From: Tragulus kanchil
Lineage: Eukaryota; Chordata; Mammalia; Artiodactyla; Tragulidae
Direction: 5' to 3'
NCBI GenBank assembly: GCA_022376925.1
Contig: JAIOJX010000006.1
Span: forward strand, 58,551,394 to 58,615,393
DNA length: 64,000 bases
Of this stretch, positions 55,909-64,000 are shown piece after piece (within the stretch, counting starts at the first letter, position 1; every line of letters begins with the position of its first letter). Made by a program: the position numbers and the translations under genes. The notes beneath the pieces are model-generated. The model searched no databases and was not told where the DNA came from. It saw only the letters and a program-made list of their open reading frames with translations.

Positions 55909-56513
55909 TTACATTGCATAATGATCTGCATGGATATCATTACACAAATTGTTTCACTTAACATTTCACCTACAAGTCATTTAATTTCACCAACATTCCA
56001 AATGCCTGTTATATATCAGCTACTGATCTGGGGAGACTGAACAAGGCCTAGGACTTGTCCTTTGGATCACAGTTCTCTTACTAGACTCTAACCTTATCCA
56101 GCTTACTGATCAAGTGTCCCAGAAAATGTGAACAGCTCTCCATTCGTGTTGAAATTTTACCTTCCCATCTCTTTCTCCTTGCAGCCACTCTGTTCCCTAT
56201 CCTTGGAATGCATCCTTTTCCTGGTTGAAAGCAAGCGTTAACTTCTTAGGCACCAACTCAAATTCTACTTCCTACTTAGGGTCATCTTAGTCTGGAATCT
56301 AATATGGGGGTCTTCATCCTTTGAACCCCAACATTTTCTTTGCAATTTTCATCTATTACTTTGTTAACACATTTCTATTGCAATGATTTGTGTTCTGTCT
56401 TTTTCTCTTTTTTTGCAATAAAAATCTATAGTTTATCTGTATTTCATCTTGTAATAGCAGACATGAATCCACAAACATTTGTTTGATTATGTTAGATGAT
56501 TCATCTTAATAAG

Positions 56514-57236
56514 GAAGGCTCTTGAATAAAACATCACCTAATATGGTCATTGAATCCTCTATTTATACAAAGTACCAGGTGTTTTTAAAGCTCTGTTTAT
56601 GGTTCATTTATTCACTTTTCTTTCTTTTTGTAAATAGTTTTTTCCTATGAAAACATAAGGGAGACTTTGACTTCCTAAAATAGAGTTATATAGATTCTGA
56701 TTGTTACTTGATATTCAAGTGATTATTCCTTTCTGTAACTGTCTGGTTTCATTACTCCATTCTATTCAATTTTTAAACAAAATTTTAATTTTCCAAGCCT
56801 ACTAATGCTACTATTTTTATGCCAGTACTATCCTTTATCCATCCACAGATGATGTTTATAGAAGACAGCTTTGTTTTTATTCAATAAAAATGCATTTAGA
56901 AGAAAAGTGGCACATGCACATCTTTGACTTTCAGTGTTAAACTTGGCACATTATCACTTGAGGCTGGCAGACCCCACTATGCTTGCTTTGTCATCCTCCA
57001 TTATGTGCTGTGGTAGTACAGCGAACACCTGTGACCACACAAAAGACCATACACAGCAGCTGCAGGACTCAGATGTCCATGCTGAAATAAATTACTAAAG
57101 CTGAAATAGTTGGATCTGTGACTGGTTGTTTTTGTGAGCCTTTTAGGAATTGTTGGGATTTCCTGGTGCTGCATAGTGATACATATGAAGTGTCCAGGGT
57201 TGGCTTACTCTGTGATTTTTTGGCTATTTCTGATTC
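56514..57236. other. No recognised feature
   Basis: Mixed sequence. From 56998 on it is copied at 58117. No gene recognised. Confidence 0.5.
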
Positions 57237-57357
57237 ATTTTATCTTATTTTTCTGTCACGTGGCTTGCAGGATCTTAATTCCCTAACCAGGGATGGAACC
57301 TTGGCTCCGGCAGTGAAGGTACTGAGCTTTAACCACTGAACTTTCAGGGAATTTCCT
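57237..57357 (-). mobile_element. CHR-type SINE fragment
   Basis: Complement: 'gtggcttgcaggatcttaat', 'ccaaccagggatggaacctt'-like and 'gagctttaaccactgaactt'. Copied at about 58356-58476. Confidence 0.7.
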
Positions 57358-57394
57358 GGCTATCTCTGATTCAATTTAAAGGTGGAAGTCTTCA

Positions 57395-57665
57395 TTGGTA
57401 GCATAGTATAGTGTGTTGAGCACAGATTTTGAAGTCAAACTACCCATATTTGAAACCTGGATCTGCCAGGAACTTGCTGTATGATCTTGAAAAAGTTATT
57501 TAACCTCTGTAGATCTCAGATTTGTTATTTTTACAGAAAGAAATAGTAATACACTACCACAAAATGCCGTGTTGGTGAAATGAGTTAAGATATGTATAGT
57601 TTTAGAACCATGCCTGCATATTGTATGCCCTATATAAGTGTTTGCTATTATTATTAAAGTCTACA
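57395..57665 (-). mobile_element. MIR SINE
   Basis: Complement-sense MIR in order: 'gagcacagattttgaagtca', 'gaaacctggatctgccagga', 'atttaacctctgtagatctc', 'gaaatgagttaagatatgta', ending 'gtgtttgctattattatt'. Nearly full length. Copied at about 58514-58785. Confidence 0.8.
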
Positions 57666-59299
57666 TTTTTGAAAAACCTCAGACACTACTAGAAAGCAAC
57701 ATTCTTCTAATATCTATGACTAGCATTTTCACTGTAATTTCTCTTTCCATTTGCCTTTCATAGCATATGCTCCTCATTTATAAAAAATGAATGAATCATC
57801 AAAAACACACTGGACTTACACTTAACCCTGGTGAATTTAGAACAAAATATGTTAGAATTCCCCCCAGTTTTAGAATCTTTTAAGAACATATTTTGCCACT
57901 TATTTATATAGTCACAGGTTGTTATGTTAAAATTAGAAAAACAATTTTTTCTTAGTTCAGGTATAAATAACTTAAGTGACAACATGTCAGATATTTCATG
58001 GGTCCCATGTATGTCCTTGAAGTCAAGCATTCCTGACCATTCATTCCTGAGCGTGAGAAACTCCAGATCATCATCGCCTACAATAGCCAGTAAATGATGG
58101 TACATGACCATTCATTCCATTATGTGCTGTGGTAGTACAGCGAACACCTGTGACCACACAAAAGACCATACACAGCAGCTGCAGGACTCAGATGTCCATG
58201 CTGAAATAAATTACTAAAGCTGAAATAGTTGGATCTGTGACTGGTTGTTTTTGTGAGCCTTTTAGGAATTGTTGGGATTTCCTGGTGCTGCATAGTGATA
58301 CATATGAAGTGTCCAGGGTTGGCTTACTCTGTGATTTTTTGGCTATTTCTGATTCATTTTATCTTATTTTTCTGTCACGTGGCTTGCAGGATCTTAATTC
58401 CCTAACCAGGGATGGAACCTTGGCTCCGGCAGTGAAGGTACTGAGCTTTAACCACTGAACTTTCAGGGAATTTCCTGGCTATCTCTGATTCAATTTAAAG
58501 GTGGAAGTCTTCATTGGTAGCATAGTATAGTGTGTTGAGCACAGATTTTGAAGTCAAACTACCCATATTTGAAACCTGGATCTGCCAGGAACTTGCTGTA
58601 TGATCTTGAAAAAGTTATTTAACCTCTGTAGATCTCAGATTTGTTATTTTTACAGAAAGAAATAGTAATACACTACCACAAAATGCCGTGTTGGTGAAAT
58701 GAGTTAAGATATGTATAGTTTTTAGAACCATGCCTGCATATTGTATGCCCTATATAAGTGTTTGCTATTATTATTAAAGTCTACATTTTTGAAAAACCTC
58801 AGACACTACTAGAAAGCAACATTCTTCTAATATCTATGACTAGCATTTTCACTGTAATTTCTCTTTCCATTTGCCTTTCATAGCATATGCTCCTCATTTA
58901 TAAAAAATGAATGAATCATCAAAAACACACTGGACTTACACTTAACCCTGGTGAATTTAGAACAAAATATGTTAGAATTCCCCCCAGTTTTAGAATCTTT
59001 TAAGAACATATTTTGCCACTTATTTATATAGTCACAGGTTGTTATGTTAAAATTAGAAAAACAATTTTTTCTTAGTTCAGGTATAAATAACTTAAGTGAC
59101 AACATGTCAGATATTTCATGGGTCCCATGTATGTCCTTGAAGTCAAGCATTCCTGACCATTCATTCCTGAGCGTGAGAAACTCCAGATCATCATCGCCTA
59201 CAATAGCCAGTAAATGATGGTACATGCTTTAGTCTTTGTTTCATTATCATTATGCATGCCATTTTTATTCATGTATAAAACTTAATTTGATATAGGTAC

Positions 59300-59647
59300 G
59301 GTACATCTTCTATGGACAAGGTACAAATCTAGACCCTGAGTGTTTAGTAGTGAATAAATAAACACAAGTTTCTGTTTAATGGAACCCATATTAAGCAAGT
59401 AAATGCTTAGAATGAAGAGTGGTGAAATGTGCTGTAGAGAAAAATAAGACACAGGAAAGGAGACTGGAGAATACCAGGATGGAGAATGGAGGTGTTCAGA
59501 GAGAATCTCACTGAGAAAGTGACATTAAAGCAAAGCCTTGGAGGAGGAGAAGATGAGAGGTCTTCTTACACCTGCAAAAAGACACAACCAGGCAGAGCAA
59601 AGAGAAGGTACAAAAGCCCTGAAAATAGAGTATAACTGGCATGCCAT
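59300..59647 (+). mobile_element. L2 LINE, 5' side of LTR insertion
   Basis: 'gagaatctcactgagaaagt', 'gacattaaagcaaagccttg', 'cacaaccaggcagagcaaag' are L2-like. The element resumes at 60807 after the LTR. Confidence 0.6.
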
Positions 59648-59652
59648 TGTCT

Positions 59653-59826
59653 TGGGCAAGCAAAAGCATCTTCACTGACAGACATTGGGACCCTAACTAT
59701 GAGGCGAGCAGTTCTGATGGGGAAAGTGATGAGGAAGAGAAATTAGGTTATGTGCAGGGAGTGCCAGTATGCGGGGAAGAAGATGCCTCTACTCTAACTT
59801 GGAGGGTATGTCAAATGCTCCCATGA
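59653..59826 (+). pseudogene. Acidic open frame at the 5' edge of the LTR, copy 3
   Basis: Frame open from the LTR's first bases: LSWASKSIFTDRHWDPNYEA, then SSSDGESDEEEKLGYVQG, then VCGEEDASTLTW and a stop at 59824. The upstream ATG at 59641 lies in flanking L2, so it is not a native start. The acidic core is identical to that of the copy at 13640-13941, although base-level differences exist elsewhere. Function unknown. Confidence 0.35.
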
Positions 59827-60357
59827 GGGTGGTCATTAGTACAAGGGGATGGTTCCGTGTTCACTTCTCACAGGAAAGATCAAGAAAAGATACCTGGGCA
59901 AATATCTTTACACACGAGCCATAAGCACTGCCCACAGCCCTGCCTCTCCTAGACCTCTAAGTAACTAGTATTGTTACTGATAGGAAACCTGGGCCTGAAA
60001 TAGCCCCACTCATAAAACTAGCAGTTTGTAGGCTTAGACTATCACCTTTGACAAACATTGATAGAGATGTTTACCTAGGCGCTAGTGCAGAGCACAAAAG
60101 CTCTTGTACTTCTGCTTTTTAGTTATAGTGCAATACACTTTTTACAGCTCATAGTTCCCTTTGTAAATTAAGAATTGAAAGAATGTTTCCTGTAGAAACA
60201 TTCATTTCCCTCCAAGGACAAAGGTGTTTGCCTAGGCGCTAGTAGAAGAACAAAAAGCTCCAGTAGTAACCACTTTTGCATCTCTAGAGGAGCAAAAAGC
60301 TCTTGTAATAACCACTTTTGTGATTAGTCGTTAACTTGAGACTTCTAGTTGAGAGAA

Positions 60358-60625
60358 TATAAAAGGGTAACTTAAGATTGTGTGGGAGGCTCGCTCACAG
60401 AGATCGAGTGTGCCCGATGTGAGATTGAGACTCTCCAGCTCTGGGGCAAGTACTTGTGCTTGCATTTGATTTACTTCTGATTAGTTAATTGAATTCTGGT
60501 TTTACTTAATTGAGTTCTGATTATTAGTGCTTGCTTCTAATTGTGCTCTGATATTAGTTATTTGAGTTCTGATTCTGATTAATGGAATCTTGATTCTGAT
60601 TATTATACATTTTATGATTAATAAA
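60358..60625 (+). promoter_or_regulatory. LTR TATA box, R region and poly(A) signal
   Basis: TATAAAA at 60358-60364, then 'agctctggggcaagtactt', repeated TCTGATT-like units, then AATAAA at 60620-60625. The last 180 bases of the LTR after this would be R end and U5. Confidence 0.55.
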
Positions 60626-60806
60626 GTTACTCTTGGTTTGACGATACTCGAGACCATGACACTTTATTGTCTAAGTCCGAGACTCACGAGTCTGAGGGGG
60701 CTACACTGTGACCATAAAAGGTCTTTGATCTATTTAAGATAATATCTCTTATTGAGAACTAAAAAGAATAGGAATCGGAGTAAGCTGCAGCACAGAGTCA
60801 GTGACA

Positions 60807-60985
60807 CCATCATAAGAACTTTGATTTTCATTGACTGTTTAGGAAGCTATTGAATAGTTTGAGGCAGAGGCTACCTATCTGAAAAAGTTATTGCCACCTG
60901 AGTATTGCGTTATGAGGATACAAATTGGGGTAAGGACAGAAAGAGAATAATCAATTAAGAAGCTACAGTAGCAATCCACAGCAAT
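60807..60985 (+). mobile_element. L2 LINE, 3' side of LTR insertion
   Basis: 'aggcagaggctacctatctg' and 'gaagctacagtagcaatcca' match the L2 segment '...aggctactgcaataatcca'. Continuity with 59300-59647 confirms the LTR insertion. Confidence 0.55.
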
Positions 60986-61180
60986 GACCTACTCTATAGC
61001 ATAGGGAATGCTGCACAATATTGTGTCTTAACCTGAATGAGAAAATAATTTATAAAATAATAGACACATGTACATGTATAGCTGAATCACTTTGCTGTAC
61101 ACCTGAAACCAACACACCATTGCTAATCAACTATGCTCCAATGTAAAATAAAAATTAAAAAAGAAAAAATAATAAAGAAT
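60985..61180 (+). mobile_element. L1 3' end fragment
   Basis: 'gacctactctatagcatagg', 'gctgaatcactttgctgtac', 'cctgaaaccaacacaccatt' and an A-rich end. Copied at 62122-62317. Confidence 0.82.
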
Positions 61181-62023
61181 ACTAAAATAATAATACAGCA
61201 TACCAAATATACAAAATAATAATCTTGTTATGTCAAGTAATAATAATAAAGAATACCAAAATAGTAGAGACCAGAGCAGATAAGAACAAAAAAAGGAAGC
61301 TATTGTCAAACAACAGCTAGCTTACATATGATGGTGTCTCTGCCTTTTATCTACTTTTTATTTGAATTAGTATGTAAGTCACAAAACAAAGTTAAATCAT
61401 ATATGCACAGCCAATTAAACGTTTGGAAATATGTGTAAACGTATTCTAAGGTTAACAGTGTTATTGTTCCAAGTTTAAGTTCCAAAGTCCATATCTATTA
61501 CTTTACAAATGATATAAAGCAGCATAAAACAAACAAAAAAGCTAAATATAACTTGAGATAAGTAAAATTATTTTGTTATTTTTATTCACCTACATGTATA
61601 TATACATAAACAGTAAAACTTCCATACACTTAGATGTCCTTGAGAAATATTTTAAAAAGGCATCTGATGGTAAAAGCAAACAATCTGTACTTTGATATTT
61701 CATATTAGAGGTTTTTGATCAGGATTATGGTCATAGTGTACCCTGAAGAACAGAAAATATCATTGTTTATATAGAAAGACTTGAGTTCTACTTTTTCTAG
61801 TAATTGGAAGGAATAGTTCATTATTACTGTGAAAGATAAGAAAACTAAAGCTTTGTTAGGTCATTTTAGTTTCTAGAAATGTAGTATATCAAGTGTAAAC
61901 TCCTGTATTCTGGGTATAATAGATTTAAAATAAATGCTATTTCCATGGTACTCATACTTACATTCTTATATAGATACTGAAATCCACTTCTCCATTTTAG
62001 TGAGTTATTTTTATGAATCATTT
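61181..62023. other. AT-rich sequence, copied at 62318-63160
   Basis: ATAATAAT-rich start (L1 tail), then unassigned sequence. No gene recognised. Confidence 0.5.
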
Positions 62024-63242
62024 GGTTTTTTTTAATAGCCATTTTAGCAAACTGAAACAAATTGGGGTAAGGACAGAAAGAGAATAATCAATTAAGAAGC
62101 TACAGTAGCAATCCACAGCAATGACCTACTCTATAGCACAGGGAATGCTGCACAATATTGTGTCTTAACCTGAATGAGAAAATAATTTATAAAATAATAG
62201 ACACATGTACATGTATAGCTGAATCACTTTGCTGTACACCTGAAACCAACACACCATTGCTAATCAACTATGCTCCAATGTAAAATAAAAATTAAAAAAG
62301 AAAAAATAATAAAGAATACTAAAATAATAATACAGCATACCAAATATACAAAATAATAATCTTGTTATGTCAAGTAATAATAATAAAGAATACCAAAATA
62401 GTAGAGACCAGAGCAGATAAGAACAAAAAAAGGAAGCTATTGTCAAACAACAGCTAGCTTACATATGATGGTGTCTCTGCCTTTTATCTACTTTTTATTT
62501 GAATTAGTATGTAAGTCACAAAACAAAGTTAAATCATATATGCACAGCCAATTAAACGTTTGGAAATATGTGTAAACGTATTCTAAGGTTAACAGTGTTA
62601 TTGTTCCAAGTTTAAGTTCCAAAGTCCATATCTATTACTTTACAAATGATATAAAGCAGCATAAAACAAACAAAAAAGCTAAATATAACTTGAGATAAGT
62701 AAAATTATTTTGTTATTTTTATTCACCTACATGTATATATACATAAACAGTAAAACTTCCATACACTTAGATGTCCTTGAGAAATATTTTAAAAAGGCAT
62801 CTGATGGTAAAAGCAAACAATCTGTACTTTGATATTTCATATTAGAGGTTTTTGATCAGGATTATGGTCATAGTGTACCCTGAAGAACAGAAAATATCAT
62901 TGTTTATATAGAAAGACTTGAGTTCTACTTTTTCTAGTAATTGGAAGGAATAGTTCATTATTACTGTGAAAGATAAGAAAACTAAAGCTTTGTTAGGTCA
63001 TTTTAGTTTCTAGAAATGTAGTATATCAAGTGTAAACTCCTGTATTCTGGGTATAATAGATTTAAAATAAATGCTATTTCCATGGTACTCATACTTACAT
63101 TCTTATATAGATACTGAAATCCACTTCTCCATTTTAGTGAGTTATTTTTATGAATCATTTTTAAAGTATATTTTGTTGTTTTGCAAATTAGACTTATTTA
63201 GCAATGTATGCCATATACAGAACAAACTGAAACAAACTTTTT

Positions 63243-63568
63243 TTTTTTTTTAAAGATTTATTTATTTATTTATTTTGGGGGGGTGGGGTGGGGAGGGAGG
63301 GGAGCAGATGGGCTACTTCTATTGGTCTTTCATTTGTCTATTTTCATCCATCTTTGTTCTTTGGCCCATGTGGACCTCCCATCGCGGTGGCCTCTGTTGT
63401 CGCAGAGCACCAGCTCTGGGTGCATGCACTCCAGAGCTCCGGTTCGGTAATTGGACACATCAGTCCAGCAACTCTGTGGCACGTGGGATCTTCCCAGGCC
63501 AGGGATCAAACTGGCCCCCCTTGCACTGCAAGGCGGTGTCCTTACCCACTGGACCACCAGGGAAGCTC
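63243..63568 (-). mobile_element. Young CHR-like SINE, copy 10
   Basis: Full-length complement, from poly-T/(TTTA)n to 'ccaccagggaagctc'. Perfect 15-bp TSD tgaaacaaacttttt at 63228-63242 and 63569-63583. Confidence 0.93.
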
Positions 63569-63639
63569 TGAAACAAACTTTTTGACATAAGATGATTCTA
63601 TTGACATAATTAATTTTCAATGAATGCTCTAAGTCACAG

Positions 63640-63860
63640 GGGTTAGAAAGCTTCTCTAAAGGGTCTGGTTATATGCATATTTAGGTTTTGTGGACTGTAC
63701 ATTTTCTGCTATAACTACTCAGTGCTGCCATTTTAGTGAGATGCAAGCCACAGATGATACATAAATGAGTGTGTGGCTGTTCTCCGATGCAATTTTATTA
63801 GCAAAAAGTACTGACCAGAATGGATCCTACAGATGTAGTTTGCTCAGTCCTGTTCTAGAA
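63640..63860. mobile_element. Old hAT-Charlie-type DNA transposon remnant
   Basis: 'ttaggttttgtggactgtac', 'ataactactcagtgctgcca', 'gatgcaagccacagatgata', 'gtggctgttctccgatgcaa' and 'gtagtttgctcagtcctgtt' follow a common mammalian MER-type hAT consensus as I remember it. Degraded and non-coding. Confidence 0.55.
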
Positions 63861-64000
63861 GTTAGGAGTGAAAAGTTTCAGGTACATGAATATTTGTGGT
63901 AAGTGGTAAATTCTAGTTAGTAATGATGCTCAAAGGCACAATTCTCAGAGTTGGTCCTGTCTTATGCCCTTCAGCATTATCCATTCCACGTTCATTTCCA

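Larger units (their letters stand above)
54391..56513. repeat. Direct tandem duplication 13 (offset 1100 bp)
   Basis: Positions 54391-55413 recur at 55491-56513. The spacer 55414-55490 is a compressed copy of the sequence after copy B: its last 45 bases replay 'aactctgtttatggttcatt...cttttctttg' (56587 onward) and then jump back into 'agtatactgtg'. Confidence 0.92.
56998..59226. repeat. Direct tandem duplication 14 (offset 1119-1120 bp)
   Basis: Positions 56998-58106 recur at 58117-59226 with one T-run indel (gtatagttttag versus gtatagtttttag). The ten-base spacer 'accattcatt' resembles damaged flanking sequence. Confidence 0.93.
59648..60806 (+). mobile_element. Solo LTR of the long TGTC/GACA family, copy 3
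   Basis: 1159 bp, TGTCTTGGGCAAGC...GTCAGTGACA, flanked by CCAT at 59644-59647 and 60807-60810 (perfect 4-bp TSD). TATAAAA at 60358-60364 and AATAAA at 60620-60625, so R is long (over 200 bp), unlike the compact LTRs. The R region is rich in TCTGATT/TTCTGAT units. Inserted into L2. Copy 1 (12842) aligns over its whole length. Confidence 0.87.
60921..63160. repeat. Direct tandem duplication 15 (offset 1137 bp)
   Basis: Positions 60921-62023 recur at 62058-63160. The spacer 62024-62057 ends 'ttttagcaaactgaaa', a compressed replay of 63190-63232 ('ttatttagcaatg...aacaaactgaaac'), which follows copy B. Confidence 0.92.

Noticed and set aside
57758..58111. 117-codon minus-strand open frame and its duplicate at 58878-59225.
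   Set aside because: Identical by duplication 14, no domain and no conserved start context. Considered chance.
1..64000. CRISPR array or satellite interpretation of the repeated segments.
   Set aside because: Units are about 1.1 kb, present twice each at unrelated sequences, with no short regular repeat-spacer pattern and no shared unit sequence.

Overview
The window looks like repeat-dense intergenic or intronic DNA from a ruminant nuclear genome. The placement rests on BovB (RTE-type) LINE sequence, including a long 5' part and a 3' end, on many Bov-tA SINEs, and on artiodactyl-type L1. The youngest-looking family by eye is a tRNA-Glu-derived, CHR-like SINE of about 330 bp with a short A-rich tail, present at ten loci, most with clear target-site duplications (TSDs). 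The Bov-tA copies look older. That mix might point to a non-bovid ruminant such as a chevrotain, but this is inference only. I found no convincing intact host gene, tRNA, rRNA or CRISPR array.

Layout. 0-2.2 kb: inverted L1 fragments with a nested Bov-tA. 2.4-9.1 kb: SINEs, a class II-like solo LTR inserted in a young SINE (3.6-4.1 kb), a second solo LTR (6.27-6.85 kb) and a BovB 3' end. 9.2-12.8 kb: an old L1. 12.84-13.94 kb: a minus-strand solo LTR of about 1.1 kb with 4-bp TSDs. 14-20.4 kb: a BovB LINE split by a related LTR. 20.6-27.3 kb: SINEs, microsatellites and an old L1 3' end. 27.4-34.26 kb: a young but broken L1 with ORF1p C-terminus, endonuclease, reverse transcriptase and the ORF2 C-terminus. 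35.0-35.5 kb: another compact solo LTR. 36-64 kb: mostly SINEs, MIR, L2, old DNA transposons, a twin-primed L1 (44.0-45.6 kb), and a plus-strand copy of the long LTR (59.65-60.81 kb) inserted in L2.

The dominant structural signal is not a gene system. There are fifteen separate direct tandem duplications, each with a unit of about 1.0-1.16 kb, occupying roughly half of the window. They ignore repeat boundaries (cutting through LTRs, L1, BovB and SINEs), the two copies are almost identical, differences sit largely in homopolymers and small indels, and several junctions hold short garbled versions of the sequence that should lie on either side. The simplest explanation is an assembly artefact in which overlapping contig or gap-fill ends were joined without being merged. 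Anyone using this window should collapse these before interpreting gene or repeat structure.

Biological points that survive this caution are: a long LTR family with TGTC/GACA ends whose 5' edge carries a conserved acidic open frame; a compact LTR family with very close TATA and AATAAA signals and U3 repeats carrying YY1-like motifs; a possible new insertion of a CpG-rich retrocopy at 39.2 kb; and one unexplained exon-like open segment at 37.2-37.4 kb.
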